Assembly: GCF_900176385.1 (NCBI RefSeq)
Contig: NZ_FWXN01000003.1
Span: 1 to 64,000, forward strand
Reading direction: 5' to 3'
DNA length: 64,000 nt
Origin: Janibacter indicus
GTDB taxonomy: Bacteria > Actinomycetota > Actinomycetes > Actinomycetales > Dermatophilaceae
The position numbers and the translations under genes are program-made. The first letter of the stretch is position 1; each line of letters begins with the position of its first letter. The notes under the pieces were generated by a model. The model had not been told where the DNA came from. It did not search any database and worked only from the letters and a program-made list of their open reading frames with translations. Of this stretch, positions 43,118 to 54,673 are shown one piece after another.

Positions 43118-45498
43118 CCGTCACAGACGCCACCGACCAGCAGACGCCCCCGGCCCCGGAGCTGATCAACCTCAGCATCGACGGCATCGCGGTCGCCGTG
43201 CCCAAGGACACCCTCGTCATCCGGGCGGCCGAGGAGGCCGGGATCCAGATCCCGCGCTTCTGCGACCACCCGCTCCTCGAGCCCGTCGGCGCCTGCCGCC
43301 AGTGCCTCGTCGAGGTCGCGACCCCCGACCGCGAGGGCAACGTCAAGCCGATGCCCAAGCCGCAGGCCAGCTGCACGATGACCGTGAGCGAGGGCATGCA
43401 GGTGCGCACCCAGCACTCCTCGCCGGTCGCCGACAAGGCGCAGCAGGGCGTCATGGAGCTGCTCCTCATCAACCACCCGCTCGACTGCCCGGTCTGCGAC
43501 AAGGGCGGCGAGTGCCCGCTGCAGAACCAGGCGATGAGCAACGGGCGGGCCACCTCGCGCTTCGAGGACGTCAAGCGCACCTACCCCAAGCCGATCAACA
43601 TCTCCTCGCAGGTCCTCCTCGACCGCGAGCGCTGCGTGCTGTGCGCCCGCTGCACCCGCTTTTCGGACCAGATCGCCGGCGACCCCTTCATCGCCCTCGT
43701 CGAGCGCGGGGCGCTGCAGCAGGTCGGCATCTACGAGGAGCAGCCCTTCGAGTCCTACTTCTCGGGCAACACGGTCCAGATCTGCCCGGTCGGCGCGCTC
43801 ACCGGCGCCGCCTACCGCTTCCGGGCGCGGCCCTTCGACCTCGTCTCCACGCCCGACGTCTGCGAGCACTGCGCCGGGGGGTGCTCCCTTCGCACCGACC
43901 ACCGACGCGGAAGCGTGCTGCGCCGGATGGCCGGCAACGACCCCCAGGTCAACGAGGAGTGGAACTGCGACAAGGGCCGCTGGGCCTTCGCCTACGCGAG
44001 CCTGGGTGACCGCTTCGAGCTGCCGATGGTGCGTGACGCCGACGGCGAGCTGCGGGTCGTCTCGTGGCAGGAGGCCCTGGCCGCGGCGGCCGACGGGCTG
44101 CGCGCCGCGCAGGGGCACGGCGTGCTCGTCGGCGGCCGGGGCACGGCCGAGGACGCCCATGCCTACGCCGCCCTCGCCCGCTCGGTCCTGCGGACCGAGA
44201 GCATCGACCACCGCTCCCGGCCGCACTCCGACGAGGAGCGTGACTTCTTGCTCCGGCACGTCGTCGGCACCACCCCCGACACGGGCGGGGTGACCTTCAC
44301 CGACCTCGAGCGGGCTTCGTCGGTCCTGCTCGTCGGGCTCGAGCCCGAGGAGGAGAGCGCGATCCTCTTCCTCCGCCTGCGCAAGGCCCACCGCAAGGCC
44401 GGGACCACCGTCTACTCCGTCGCGCCGCTGGCGACCCGCGGGCTGGGCAAGCTCGGCGGGAGGCTCATCCCCGCCGCGCCGGGCACCGAGACCGAGGTGC
44501 TCACCGCGCTCACCGGCGAGGTGGGCCCCGGCTCCGACGGTGACGCCCTCACCGCAGCCCACGCCGCGCTGCGTGGCGAGCGGCCGATCATCCTCGTCGG
44601 CGAGCGCCTGGGGACCGTCCCCGCGGCCCTCGCCGCGGCCGCCGAGCTCGCCGGGGCGACCGGCGCCCGGCTCGCGTGGATCCCGCGCAGGGCGGGCGAG
44701 CGCGGCGCGATCGAGGCCGGCTGCCTTCCGGGCGACGGGGGCAAGGACACCGCCGGCATCATCCACGCCGCCGCGGAGGGCACCATCGGCGGCCTCGTCG
44801 TCGGTGGCGTGGACGTCCGCGACACCGGCCTGCCCGAGGAGCTGACCTCGCGCGCCCTGGAGCGCGCCTTCGTCGTGTCGCTGGAGATCCGCCCGAGCAG
44901 CGTCACCGAGCACGCCGACGTCGTCCTCCCCGTGGCGCCGCACGCCGAGCGGGAGGGGGCCTTCATCAACTGGGAGGGGCGGGTGCGGCCCTTCGAGGCT
45001 GCCTTGTCGACCACGGCCCTGCCCGACCACCGGGTGCTGCACATGCTCGCCGACGAGATGGGCGAGTTCCTCGGGACCCGCACCACGGCCGAGGCCCGCC
45101 GCTCGATGGAGGCCACGCCGGCTCCCCGCGCGAGCGGCGAGGCGACCCAGGTGCCGCAGGCCGAGCCCGCGGTGCCGGGGGAGGGCGAGCTCGTCCTCGC
45201 GACCTGGCGTCTGCTGCTCGACAAGGGCTCCCTCCAGGACGGCGAGCCCTTCCTCGCCGGCACCGCGCAGGCGCCCCGGGCGCTCGTCTCACCGGCCACC
45301 GCCCAGGGCCTCGGCCTCGTCGAGGGTGACCTCGTGACGGTGAGCGCCGAGGACGTGCGGGTCACCGTGCCGGTCCTCGTGCGCGACATGGTCGACCACG
45401 TCGTGTGGTTGCCGACCCACTCCGAGAGCTGCGACCTGCGCAGCCTCTCCGGTCGAGCCGGAGCGATCGTCTCCGTGACGAAGGGGGGTGCGGCATGA
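43114..45498 (+). CDS. nuoG: NADH-quinone oxidoreductase subunit G
   Basis: 794 aa. The N-terminal ferredoxin domain ([15 protein letters not shown]) is followed by the His/Cys cluster region ([13 protein letters not shown]), [11 protein letters not shown] with QICPVGALT, and [11 protein letters not shown] of the molybdopterin-oxidoreductase-like domain. It carries several Fe-S clusters between NuoF and NuoI. The C-terminal half (residues about 330-794) is a degenerate formate-dehydrogenase-like fold without a cofactor. Confidence 0.95.
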
Positions 45499-46877
45499 GC
45501 AGTCTGACCCTCCTCGCCGCCGCAGCCGACACGCCGGTTCCCGCGGACTTCAGCGACACGCCCCTGTGGCTCTCGCTCGTCAAGGCGGTGCTGCTCTTCG
45601 TCTACCTGCTCCTGTCGGTGCTGCTCGTCATCTGGTTCGAGCGTCGCGTCATCGGCCGGATGCAGCAGCGTCCCGGCCCCAACCGCAACGGCCCCTTCGG
45701 CCTGCTGCAGACCCTTGCCGACGGCATGAAGTCGATGTTCAAGGAGGACGTGCGCCCCAAGGGGGCCGACGCCCTGATCTTCACCATCGCGCCGGTGATC
45801 TTCGCGTCGATGGCCTTCGTCGCCTTCTCGATCATGCCGCTCGGCGGCATGGTGTGGATGTTTGGTCACCACACCCCGCTGCAGCTGACCGACCTGCCGG
45901 TCGCCGCGCTGCTCGTCCTCGCGGTCGCGGGGGTCGCGGCATACGGCATCGTCCTCGGCGGCTGGTCCGCCGGATCGACCTACCCGCTCCTCGGCGGCCT
46001 GCGCGCCACCGCCCAGCTGATCTCCTACGAGATCGCCATGGGCCTGGCCCTCGTCGCCGTCTTCATGTACGCGGGCTCGATGAGCACGAGCGAGATCGTC
46101 GCCGCCCAGAGCGACCTCTGGTACATCGTCCCGGCGTGCGTCTCCTTCGTCATCTACGTCATCACGATGGTCGGCGAGACCAACCGCCTGCCCTTCGACC
46201 TCGCCGAGGGCGAGGGTGAGATCGTCGGTGGCTACTTCACCGAGTACTCCGGCATGCGCTTCGCGATGTTCTTCCTCGGCGAGTACATCAACATGTTCAC
46301 CGTCTCGGCCCTGGCGACGACGCTCTTCCTCGGCGGCTGGCAGGCGCCTCCCGGCATCGCCGCGATCGGCGACGGCATGCTCAACACCGGCTGGTGGGGT
46401 CTGCTGTGGTTCTCGCTCAAGCTGTGGATGTTCATGTTCTTCTTCGTCTGGCTGCGCGGCACCCTGCCCCGCACCCGCTACGACCAGTTCATGCGCTTCG
46501 GCTGGAAGTTCCTCATCCCGGTCACCGTCGCCTGGGTCATCGCCGTCGCCTTCATCCGCGGCGCCGACGCCGGCTTCTTCGGTGACGGCACCGTGGGCCT
46601 GCTCGGCCGCGAGCTGCCCATCTCGTCGCTGATCATCGTCGGGGTCCTCGCGGTCCTCGTCCTGGGCTCGACGTGGATCTGGGAGACCAAGGTCGAGCAG
46701 CGGGCCAAGGAGGCCGAGACCGCCGCCGAGGTCCCCGACGAGGTCGACCCGTGGGCCGAGGGCTACCCCGTGCCCCCGCTGCCCGGCCAGCGACTCGTCG
46801 AGGCGCCGCGCGGCGGCACCGCCATCGACACCAAGCCTGCGTCCACCCCCACCTCCGAGGAGGAGCACCGTGGCTGA
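45495..46877 (+). CDS. nuoH: NADH-quinone oxidoreductase subunit H
   Basis: 460 aa, eight or nine membrane helices linking the quinone site to the proton pumps. Motifs: [51 protein letters not shown] hydrophilic C-terminal tail of about 60 residues is added. Overlaps nuoG by 4 bp and nuoI by 8 bp. Confidence 0.96.
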   Translation: MSSLTLLAAAADTPVPADFSDTPLWLSLVKAVLLFVYLLLSVLLVIWFERRVIGRMQQRPGPNRNGPFGLLQTLADGMKSMFKEDVRPKGADALIFTIAPVIFASMAFVAFSIMPLGGMVWMFGHHTPLQLTDLPVAALLVLAVAGVAAYGIVLGGWSAGSTYPLLGGLRATAQLISYEIAMGLALVAVFMYAGSMSTSEIVAAQSDLWYIVPACVSFVIYVITMVGETNRLPFDLAEGEGEIVGGYFTEYSGMRFAMFFLGEYINMFTVSALATTLFLGGWQAPPGIAAIGDGMLNTGWWGLLWFSLKLWMFMFFFVWLRGTLPRTRYDQFMRFGWKFLIPVTVAWVIAVAFIRGADAGFFGDGTVGLLGRELPISSLIIVGVLAVLVLGSTWIWETKVEQRAKEAETAAEVPDEVDPWAEGYPVPPLPGQRLVEAPRGGTAIDTKPASTPTSEEEHRG

Positions 46878-47469
46878 CGACGACGCCCAGGGAGGGTTCT
46901 TCTCCGAGCTCTTCGCCCCCGTGGCCGGGTTCGGCGTGACCTTCGCGACGATGTTTCGCAAGGTCGCCACCCAGGAGTACCCCGAGGTCAAGTGGCCCAC
47001 CCAGCCGCGCTTCCACGGCCGCCACCAGCTCAACCGCCACCCCGACGGGCTGGAGAAGTGCGTCGGCTGCGAGCTGTGCGCCTGGGCCTGCCCGGCCGAC
47101 GCGATCCTCGTCGAGGGGCGCGGCAACGACGACGAGCGGGGGCTGCGCTTCAGCCCCGGCGAGCGCTACGGGCACATCTACCAGATCAACTACCTGCGCT
47201 GTATCTTCTGCGGGCTGTGCATCGAGGCCTGCCCGACGCGCGCGCTCACGATGACCAACGAGTACGAGCTCGCCGACAACAACCGCGCCGACCTGATCTT
47301 CACCAAGGAGCAGCTCCTCGCCCCCCTCCAGGAGGGCATGCTGCCCGCGCCCCACCCGATGGTCGAGGGCATGGAGGAGCGCGACTACTACCAGGGCAAG
47401 GTCGCCACGGCGACGCCCGAGCAGCGCGAGTGGGTCGAGCAGCACGCGAGCACGGAGGAGACCCGATGA
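46870..47469 (+). CDS. nuoI: NADH-quinone oxidoreductase subunit I
   Basis: 199 aa, 8Fe ferredoxin-like subunit. Two CxxCxxCxxxCP motifs bind clusters N6a and N6b: Cys64/67/70/74 and Cys111/114/117/121. It is the electron wire from NuoG to NuoB. GTG start inside the nuoH end. Confidence 0.96.
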   Translation: MADDDAQGGFFSELFAPVAGFGVTFATMFRKVATQEYPEVKWPTQPRFHGRHQLNRHPDGLEKCVGCELCAWACPADAILVEGRGNDDERGLRFSPGERYGHIYQINYLRCIFCGLCIEACPTRALTMTNEYELADNNRADLIFTKEQLLAPLQEGMLPAPHPMVEGMEERDYYQGKVATATPEQREWVEQHASTEETR

Positions 47470-48233
47470 CCGGCACCGGTGAGGCAGTCGTCTTCTGGGT
47501 GCTCAGCTGCATCGCCGTCCCCGGAGCGCTCGCCCTGCTCTTCGCCCGCAAGGCCGTGCACGCCGCCATCGGCATGGTGACGACGATGATCGTCCTCGGC
47601 GTCTTCTACCTGCTGCAGGAGGCGCACTTCCTCGGCGTCGTGCACATCTTCGTGTACACCGGCGCGGTGATGATGCTCTTCCTCTTCGTCGTCATGCTCG
47701 TCGGCGTCGACCACTCCTCCTCGCTCGTGGAGACCCTGCGCGGCCAGCGACTGCTCACGCTGCTCGTCTCGGTCGTGGGTCTGGCCGTGCTCTTCTCGGC
47801 CATCGGCCGGGTCGTCTACGAGGGCGACCCGACGCTCGCCGAGGTCAACGCCGACCCCGGCAACGTCGAGGCCATCGCCTACCTCGTCTTCGGCAAGTAC
47901 GTCTGGCTCTTCGAGGTGACGGCCGGACTGCTCACCGTCGCCGCGATCGGCGCCATGGTCTTCGCCCACCGCGAGCGGATCATCGCCAAGCCGACCCAGC
48001 GCGAGTGGATGGAGAAGCGCTTCCGCGAGGGCAAGCACCTCGCCGGCCTCCCGGTGCCGGGCGTCTACGCCCGCCACAACGCTGTCGACACCCCGGCGCT
48101 GCTGCCGGACGGCAGCATCTCCGAGCTCTCGCTCAACCGCGTCCTCGTGGCCCGCGACCAGGTGACCACGCCGACGCGCTACCGCCAGCTCGAGGACTCC
48201 GAGACCACGACCGAGGGAGGTGAGCGGCCGTGA
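47466..48233 (+). CDS. nuoJ: NADH-quinone oxidoreductase subunit J
   Basis: 255 aa, five membrane helices with the family motif [21 protein letters not shown] (in part [16 protein letters not shown]). A soluble C-terminal tail of about 85 residues is typical of actinobacterial NuoJ. Confidence 0.95.
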   Translation: MTGTGEAVVFWVLSCIAVPGALALLFARKAVHAAIGMVTTMIVLGVFYLLQEAHFLGVVHIFVYTGAVMMLFLFVVMLVGVDHSSSLVETLRGQRLLTLLVSVVGLAVLFSAIGRVVYEGDPTLAEVNADPGNVEAIAYLVFGKYVWLFEVTAGLLTVAAIGAMVFAHRERIIAKPTQREWMEKRFREGKHLAGLPVPGVYARHNAVDTPALLPDGSISELSLNRVLVARDQVTTPTRYRQLEDSETTTEGGERP

Positions 48234-48529
48234 GCCCGATGAACTACATCTACCTCGCGACGATCCTCTTCGTGATCGGCGGCGCGACGGTCCTGCTGCG
48301 CCGCAACGCGATCATCGTCTTCATGGGCGTCGAGCTCATGCTCAACGCCGCGTCGCTCGCCTTCGTGACCTTCGCCCGGATGCACGGCTCCGTCGAGGGC
48401 CAGGTCATCGCCATGTTCGTCATGGTCGTGGCCGCCGCCGAGGTCGTCGTCGGACTGGCCATCATCATGGCCGTCTTCCGTGCCCGCCGGTCGGCCTCCG
48501 TCGACGACGCCAACCTGCTGAAGCTGTAA
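48230..48529 (+). CDS. nuoK: NADH-quinone oxidoreductase subunit K
   Basis: 99 aa, three helices. Conserved glutamates in [13 protein letters not shown] and [12 protein letters not shown] are part of the proton path. GTG overlaps nuoJ by 4 bp. Confidence 0.96.
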   Translation: MSPMNYIYLATILFVIGGATVLLRRNAIIVFMGVELMLNAASLAFVTFARMHGSVEGQVIAMFVMVVAAAEVVVGLAIIMAVFRARRSASVDDANLLKL

Positions 48530-48538
48530 GGGGCCCTC

Positions 48539-50422
48539 GTGATCACCGAATATGCCTGGCTCCTCGTCGCCCTGCCGCTCCTCGGCGCGACCCTGCTGCT
48601 CCTCGGCGGACGGCTCACCGACTCCTTCGGGCCGCTCCTGGCCACCGCGCTCTCCTGGGGCTCCTTCCTCGTCGGTGCGGCGGTCTTCGTCTCGATGCTG
48701 GGTGCCGACCCGGAGGAGCGTGCCCACTCGATCGAGCTGTGGGACTGGGTGCCGGCGGGCAGCATCGACGTCACCGCCGGGCTGCTCGTCGACCCGCTGT
48801 CGATGGCCTTCGTCCTGCTCATCACCTTCGTCGGCTCGCTGATCCACGTGTACTCGCTCGGGTACATGGAGCACGACCCCGACAAGCGGCGCTTCTTCGC
48901 CTACCTCAACCTCTTCGTCGCGTCGATGCTGCTGCTCGTCCTCGCCGACTCCTACCTGCTGCTCTTCGTCGGCTGGGAGGGCGTGGGCCTGGCGTCGTGG
49001 CTGCTCATCGGCTTCTGGAACCACAACCCCGCCTACGCGACCGCGGCCAACAAGGCCTTCATCGCCAACCGCATCGGTGACGTGGGCCTGATCCTTGCGA
49101 TGTCGATCATGCTCGCGACCTTCGGCACCGTGGACTTCGCGGCGGTCGACGCCGCGGTCGGCGGTGCCGGCGAGGGGACCCTCACGGCGATCGGTCTGCT
49201 GCTCCTGCTCGGAGCATGCGGCAAGTCCGCGCAGTTCCCGCTGCAGTCCTGGCTCGGTGACGCCATGGCCGGCCCGACCCCCGTCTCGGCGCTCATCCAC
49301 GCCGCGACCATGGTCACCGCCGGCGTCTACCTCGTCGTGCGCAGCCACCACATCTTCGACGCCGCACCCGATGCCCAGCTCGCGGTCGTCATCGTCGGAG
49401 CCATCACCCTCGTCTACGGGGCGATCGTCGGTTGCGCCAAGGACGACATGAAGAAGGCGCTCGCCGCCTCGACGATGAGCCAGATCGGATACATGATGCT
49501 CGCCGCGGGTCTGGGCCCGGTCGGCTACGCCTTCGCGATCTTCCACCTCGTGACGCACGGCTTCTTCAAGGCCGGGATGTTCCTCGGGGCCGGCTCGGTC
49601 ATGCACGGCATGGGCGACCAGGTCGACATGCGCCGCTTCGGTGGCCTGTCGACGGTCATGAAGATCACCTGGGTGACCTTCGGCCTGGGCTGGCTGGCGA
49701 TCCTCGGGGTTCCCCCCTTCGCTGGCTTCTGGAGCAAGGACAAGATCATCGAGGCCGCCTTCGTCGGCGAGGGCTGGCGTCCGTGGGTCTTCGGCCTGAC
49801 CGCGCTGATCGGCGCCGGCATCACGGCCTTCTACATGTCGCGGCTGTTCTTCATGACCTTCCACGGCAAGCGGCGCTGGACCGACGACGTCCACCCGCAC
49901 GAGTCGCCGCTCACGATGACGATCCCGATGATGGTCCTGGCCGTCGGCTCGGCCCTGCTCGGTCTCGTCCTCGCGACGGTCGCCCCGATCACGACCTGGC
50001 TCGAGCCGGTCCTCGGCCACGTCGAGCACCACGAGCCGGTCCTGCCGGTGCCGGTCCTCATGGGCTCCACCCTCGTCGTCGTCGCCGTCGGCGCCGTGTG
50101 GGCCTGGCTGGTCTACGGCCGCGGCGAGGTCCCGCAGGTCGCGCCGGAGGGCAGCGCGCTCACCCGCGCCGCCCGCGCCGACCTCTACCAGGACGAGCTC
50201 AACGCGACCCTGCTCCAGTGGCCCGGCATCTCGCTCACCCGCGGCCTGGTCTCCGCCGACGTCGAGGGCGTCGACGGGGCCGGTGTCGGCGGCCTGAGCC
50301 GGTCGATCGAGAGCATCTCCTCCTGGCTGCGCACGGCTCAGAACGGCTACGCGCGCTCCTACGCCCTGACGATGCTCACCGGCGTCGTCGCCTTCCTCGC
50401 AGCCCTGTGGGTGATCAACTGA
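48539..50422 (+). CDS. nuoL: NADH-quinone oxidoreductase subunit L
   Basis: 627 aa antiporter-like proton pump with the long lateral helix at the C-terminal end. Motifs: [53 protein letters not shown] and [18 protein letters not shown] start 9 bp after nuoK. Confidence 0.96.
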   Translation: MITEYAWLLVALPLLGATLLLLGGRLTDSFGPLLATALSWGSFLVGAAVFVSMLGADPEERAHSIELWDWVPAGSIDVTAGLLVDPLSMAFVLLITFVGSLIHVYSLGYMEHDPDKRRFFAYLNLFVASMLLLVLADSYLLLFVGWEGVGLASWLLIGFWNHNPAYATAANKAFIANRIGDVGLILAMSIMLATFGTVDFAAVDAAVGGAGEGTLTAIGLLLLLGACGKSAQFPLQSWLGDAMAGPTPVSALIHAATMVTAGVYLVVRSHHIFDAAPDAQLAVVIVGAITLVYGAIVGCAKDDMKKALAASTMSQIGYMMLAAGLGPVGYAFAIFHLVTHGFFKAGMFLGAGSVMHGMGDQVDMRRFGGLSTVMKITWVTFGLGWLAILGVPPFAGFWSKDKIIEAAFVGEGWRPWVFGLTALIGAGITAFYMSRLFFMTFHGKRRWTDDVHPHESPLTMTIPMMVLAVGSALLGLVLATVAPITTWLEPVLGHVEHHEPVLPVPVLMGSTLVVVAVGAVWAWLVYGRGEVPQVAPEGSALTRAARADLYQDELNATLLQWPGISLTRGLVSADVEGVDGAGVGGLSRSIESISSWLRTAQNGYARSYALTMLTGVVAFLAALWVIN

Positions 50423-52077
50423 TGGACAACCTGCCCTGGCTCACCCTGCTCATGGCCGTGCCGGCCGTCGGCGCGCTCGTGGTGGCCGTCCTCCCTTCGC
50501 GCAGTGCGCTGCTCGCCCGGCCCATCGCCCTCGGCGTCGCCCTGCTGACCCTGGTGATCGGCATCGCCGCGACGGCGACGAGCTTCACCCGGGGCAGCAG
50601 CGAGCAGTTCCAGATGGTCGAGCGCCACGAGTGGATCCCGCAGCTGGGCGTCAGCTACGCCCTCGGGGTCGACGGCATCTCGCTCGCCCTGATCCTCATG
50701 GCACTCGTCCTCGTGCCCGTGTGCATCCTCGCCGCGTGGGACGACGTCCCCGAGGGCGGCACCTGGCACAAGGGCTACTTCGCGCTGCTGCTGTCGCTGC
50801 TGCCCTTCATGGTCGGCGTCTTCGCGGCGATCGACGTCTTCCTCTTCTACGTCTTCTTCGAGGCGATGCTCATCCCGGTCTACTTCCTCATCGGGATGTA
50901 CGGCGGCGCCCGCCGCCAGGCCGCGGCGATGAAGTTCCTCCTCTTCTCCCTCGCGGGCGGGCTGATCATGCTCGTCGGCGTCATCGCCCTCTACCTGCAG
51001 GGCCCCGGTGGCGACGACGGCTTCCTCGTCGAGCGGCTCACCGGGCTGGAGATCGGCGGCGCCACCGAGCGCTGGATCTTCATCGCCTTCTTCATCGCCT
51101 TCGCCGTCAAGGCGCCGATGTGGCCGGTCCACACCTGGCTGCCCGACGCGGCCGCCGCCTCCCGTCCGGCCGTCGCGACCCTGCTCGTCGGCGTGCTCGA
51201 CAAGGTCGGCACCTACGGGATGATCCGCTTCTGCCTCCAGCTCTTCCCCGAGGCGAGCCAGTGGGCGACGCCGGTCGTCGTCACCCTCGCGGTCTTCTCG
51301 ATCCTCTACGGCGCGATCCTCGCGATCGGCGAGCCGGACATCATGCGCCTCATCGCCTTCACCTCGGTGAGCCACTTCGGCTTCATCGTCCTGGGCATCT
51401 TCGCCTTCACCTCGGTCGCCCAGTCGGGCGCCAACTTCTACATGGTCAACCACGGCTTCGCGACCGCCGGCCTCTTCCTCGTCGCGGGCATGCTCATCGC
51501 CCGCCGCGGCAGCCAGCGGATCGACGACTACGGTGGCTGGCAGCGAGCCACCCCGTGGCTCGCCGGGGCCTTCCTCGTCGCCGGCCTCGCGACCCTGTCG
51601 CTGCCGGGCCTGTCGACCTTCGTCTCGGAGTTCCTCGTCATCGCCGGGTCCTGGTCGACGCAGCCGGTGGCCACCGCCTTCGCCGTGTGGGGCGTCGTCC
51701 TCGCCGCGATCTACGTGCTGCTCATGTACAAGCGGATCTTCACCGGGCCGCCCCCGGTCGTCGACCCCGAGGGCGCCGGCACGGACCGGGGCGAAGGGGA
51801 GGCCCCCGCGGCTGCCGAGCTGCCCTACGTGCGTGCCGACCTCGACGAGGGCGTCACGCCGGCTCGCCTGACGGCACCGCTGCGGGACCTCGGCTGGCGC
51901 GAGAAGGCCGTCGTGGCCCCGGTGGTCGTCGCCCTCGTCGTGCTCGGCTTCTTCCCGGGACCCGTCCTCGACACCCTCGACCCCGCGGTCGAGCGGACCC
52001 TGCAGATCGTCGGCGTCAGCGACCCGGCCCCGTCCGTCCCCGCCGACGCCGGTTCGACCTCCGGGAGTGACCACTGA
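50422..52077 (+). CDS. nuoM: NADH-quinone oxidoreductase subunit M
   Basis: 551 aa antiporter-like proton pump. Motifs: LGVDGISLALILMA, FFEAMLIPVYFLIGMYGG (catalytic Glu), AFAVKAPMWPVHTWLPDA and LLVGVLDKVGTYGMIRF. Start overlaps the nuoL stop by one base. Confidence 0.96.
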   Translation: MDNLPWLTLLMAVPAVGALVVAVLPSRSALLARPIALGVALLTLVIGIAATATSFTRGSSEQFQMVERHEWIPQLGVSYALGVDGISLALILMALVLVPVCILAAWDDVPEGGTWHKGYFALLLSLLPFMVGVFAAIDVFLFYVFFEAMLIPVYFLIGMYGGARRQAAAMKFLLFSLAGGLIMLVGVIALYLQGPGGDDGFLVERLTGLEIGGATERWIFIAFFIAFAVKAPMWPVHTWLPDAAAASRPAVATLLVGVLDKVGTYGMIRFCLQLFPEASQWATPVVVTLAVFSILYGAILAIGEPDIMRLIAFTSVSHFGFIVLGIFAFTSVAQSGANFYMVNHGFATAGLFLVAGMLIARRGSQRIDDYGGWQRATPWLAGAFLVAGLATLSLPGLSTFVSEFLVIAGSWSTQPVATAFAVWGVVLAAIYVLLMYKRIFTGPPPVVDPEGAGTDRGEGEAPAAAELPYVRADLDEGVTPARLTAPLRDLGWREKAVVAPVVVALVVLGFFPGPVLDTLDPAVERTLQIVGVSDPAPSVPADAGSTSGSDH

Positions 52078-53642
52078 TGACCCTGACCGTCCCCGCGGCC
52101 TTCGAGGCCGTCGAGATCAGCTACTGGGCCCTCTCGCCGATGATCGTGCTCCTCGTCGGCGGCTTCGTCGGCGTGCTCGTCGAGGCCTTCGCGCCGCGGC
52201 CCGCCCGGCACGTGACCCAGGTCGTCGTCTCGGTCGCGACCCTCGTGCTCTCCTTCGCCGCGCTGGTCTTCATGACCGTCGACGAGACCGGGGTCAGCGT
52301 GGGCGGCACCGTCGCCGTCGACGAGCCGACCCGCTTCATGCAGGGTGCCCTGCTCCTCCTCGGGCTGCTCGGCCTCTTCGTCATGGCCGACCGCCTCGGC
52401 GGCGAGACCGCTGATGCCTTCACCCCGATGGGTGCCGCGAGCCCGGGCTCCAACCTCGAGGCGCAGGCCGCCCGCAAGGGCTGGTCGACGACCGAGGTCT
52501 TCCCGCTCGCGCTCTTCGCGCTCGCCGGCATGCTGCTCTTCCCGGCGTCCAACGACCTGCTGACGATGTTCGTCGCGCTCGAGCTGCTGTCGCTGCCGCT
52601 CTACCTCATGTCCGGGCTGGCCCGGCGTCGGCGTCTGCTCTCGCAGGAGGCGGCGCTGAAGTACTTCCTCCTCGGGGCCTTCTCGTCCGGCTTCTTCCTC
52701 TTCGGCGCAGCGCTGCTCTACGGCTACGCCGGGTCGATCGGTCTGGCCGAGATCGCGGCGGCCGCGACCACCTCGACCGGTGACCTCGAGGGGCTGCTCC
52801 TGCCGGGTGTCGTCATGGTGCTCGTGGGCCTGCTCTTCAAGGTGGGCGCCGCCCCCTTCCACTCCTGGACCCCCGACGTCTACCAGGGCGCCCCGACCCC
52901 GGTGACCGGCTTCATGGCCGCGTGCACCAAGGCCGCCGCCTTCGGTGCGCTGCTGCGCCTGGTCTACGTGGGTCTCGAGACCACCCGCTGGGAGTGGCGG
53001 ATGGGTGTCATCGTCATCGCCGCCCTGACGATGGTCGTCGGCGCGGTGCTCTCGGTGACCCAGACCGACATCAAGCGGCTGCTCGCCTACAGCTCCATCG
53101 CCCACGCCGGCTTCATCCTCGTCGCGCTCATCGCCTTCGACCGCAGCGGCATCGAGGGGGTGCTCTTCTACGTCGTCGCCTACGGCATCACGACGATCGC
53201 CGCCTTCGCCGTCGTCAACCTCGTGCGCGAGCGCGGTGCCGAGGCCACCCACCTGTCCCAGTGGGCGGGGCTCGGGCGCACGCACCCCTACCTGGCGGGC
53301 GCCTTCGCGCTCTTCATGCTCGGCTTCGCCGGCATCCCGCTGACCTCGGGCTTCACGGCCAAGGTCGCCGCCTTCATGCCGGCGATCGAGCACGGCGGTC
53401 TCGCGGGGGTCGTCCTCGTGGTCATCGGCGTGCTCATGTCGGCCATCACCGCCTTCGTCTACGTGCGGCTGATCGTGCTGATGTTCTTCACCGAACCGGC
53501 GGGTGAGGTCACCGTCGCGGCCCCGGCTACGCTGTCCCTCGTCGTCATCGGCATCGGCGTCATCGCCACCATCGTGCTCGGTGTCTTCCCCGGCCCGCTC
53601 CTCGAGCTGGCCGAGCAGTCCAGCGTCTTCATCCCGAGGTGA
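52077..53642 (+). CDS. nuoN: NADH-quinone oxidoreductase subunit N
   Basis: 521 aa antiporter-like proton pump. Motifs: FVALELLSLPLYLMSG, LLFKVGAAPFHSWTPDVYQG, TPVTGFMAACTKAAAF and RLLAYSSIAHAGFIL. It closes the standard nuoA-N order with no missing subunit. Confidence 0.96.
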   Translation: MTLTVPAAFEAVEISYWALSPMIVLLVGGFVGVLVEAFAPRPARHVTQVVVSVATLVLSFAALVFMTVDETGVSVGGTVAVDEPTRFMQGALLLLGLLGLFVMADRLGGETADAFTPMGAASPGSNLEAQAARKGWSTTEVFPLALFALAGMLLFPASNDLLTMFVALELLSLPLYLMSGLARRRRLLSQEAALKYFLLGAFSSGFFLFGAALLYGYAGSIGLAEIAAAATTSTGDLEGLLLPGVVMVLVGLLFKVGAAPFHSWTPDVYQGAPTPVTGFMAACTKAAAFGALLRLVYVGLETTRWEWRMGVIVIAALTMVVGAVLSVTQTDIKRLLAYSSIAHAGFILVALIAFDRSGIEGVLFYVVAYGITTIAAFAVVNLVRERGAEATHLSQWAGLGRTHPYLAGAFALFMLGFAGIPLTSGFTAKVAAFMPAIEHGGLAGVVLVVIGVLMSAITAFVYVRLIVLMFFTEPAGEVTVAAPATLSLVVIGIGVIATIVLGVFPGPLLELAEQSSVFIPR

Positions 53643-53644
53643 CC

Positions 53645-54649
53645 ATGACCAGCGCAACGCCCCCTGTCCTCGCCCTGCCGGAGGCCAGCGACGCGTTGAG
53701 CTCCCGGCTGGCCGAGGGGCTGGAGCGGGTCGAGGCGCTGATCGTCGAGCGCACTCGCAACGAGGACGACTTCATCACCGAGGCCAACCTCCACCTGGCG
53801 CGGGCCGGGGGCAAGCGCTTCCGGCCAGTGCTGACGATGCTCGTCGCCGAGCTCGGCGAGGGCATCGACGACCGGGTCGTCGCCGCGGCGGCCGGGGTCG
53901 AGCTGACCCACCTGGCCAGCCTCTACCACGACGACGTCATGGACGAGGCCGACCTGCGCCGGGGCGCCCCCAGCGCCAACGCCCGCTACGACAACTCGAC
54001 GGCGATCCTCGTCGGCGACCTGCTCTTCGGCACCGCGTCCGACATCATCGCCGACCTCGGGGCCGATGCGGTCAAGATCCAGGCGCAGACCTTCATCCGG
54101 CTGTGCTCCGGGCAGATCCGCGACGACCGGCCCTGCCCCGAGGGTGCCGACCCGCGCGAGTACTACCGCGGGGTCCTCGCCGACAAGACCGGTGTCCTCG
54201 TCGCGACGGCCGCCCGTTACGGCGCCATGTACGGCGGCTGCAGTCCCGAGGTCGTCGAGCTCGTCACCGAGTACGGCGAGCAGCTGGGCATGGCCTTCCA
54301 GCTGGCCGACGACCTCATCGACATCGCCAGCGAGTCCGGCGAGACGGGCAAGACGCCGGGCACCGACCTGCGCGAGGGCAAGCGCACCCTGCCGGTGCTC
54401 AACGCCTTGGCCTCCACCGACCCCGCCGATGCCGAGCTGCAGGAGCTGCTGCGCTCCGAGCTCAAGGAGCCCGAGCGGCTCGAGCGGGCGCTGGAGCTGC
54501 TGCGGGTGCACCCGGGCATGGCCGCCGCCCGCGAGGAGACCCTCGAGGTGGGCCGTCGGGCGACCGCCTCCCTCGACGCGCTGCCCGACAGCGACGCCAA
54601 GACCGCGCTCATCGCGCTCATGGACGGCGTCATCCACCGCGTCGGCTGA
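53645..54649 (+). CDS. All-trans polyprenyl diphosphate synthase
   Basis: 334 aa. First Asp-rich motif DDVMD (96-100) and second LADDLIDI, with GGKRFRP at the N-terminus, define a long-chain E-type prenyl synthase that makes the menaquinone side-chain precursor used by MenA. Small residues before the first DDxxD (THLASLYHDD) are in line with a long product such as hepta- or octaprenyl. ATG 53645 has GAGG at 6-nt spacing; GTG 53639 overlaps the nuoN stop and is an alternative. Co-transcription with nuo is likely. Confidence 0.88.
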   Translation: MTSATPPVLALPEASDALSSRLAEGLERVEALIVERTRNEDDFITEANLHLARAGGKRFRPVLTMLVAELGEGIDDRVVAAAAGVELTHLASLYHDDVMDEADLRRGAPSANARYDNSTAILVGDLLFGTASDIIADLGADAVKIQAQTFIRLCSGQIRDDRPCPEGADPREYYRGVLADKTGVLVATAARYGAMYGGCSPEVVELVTEYGEQLGMAFQLADDLIDIASESGETGKTPGTDLREGKRTLPVLNALASTDPADAELQELLRSELKEPERLERALELLRVHPGMAAAREETLEVGRRATASLDALPDSDAKTALIALMDGVIHRVG

Positions 54650-54673
54650 CGCGGCCGCTCCCTTCGCCGGGCC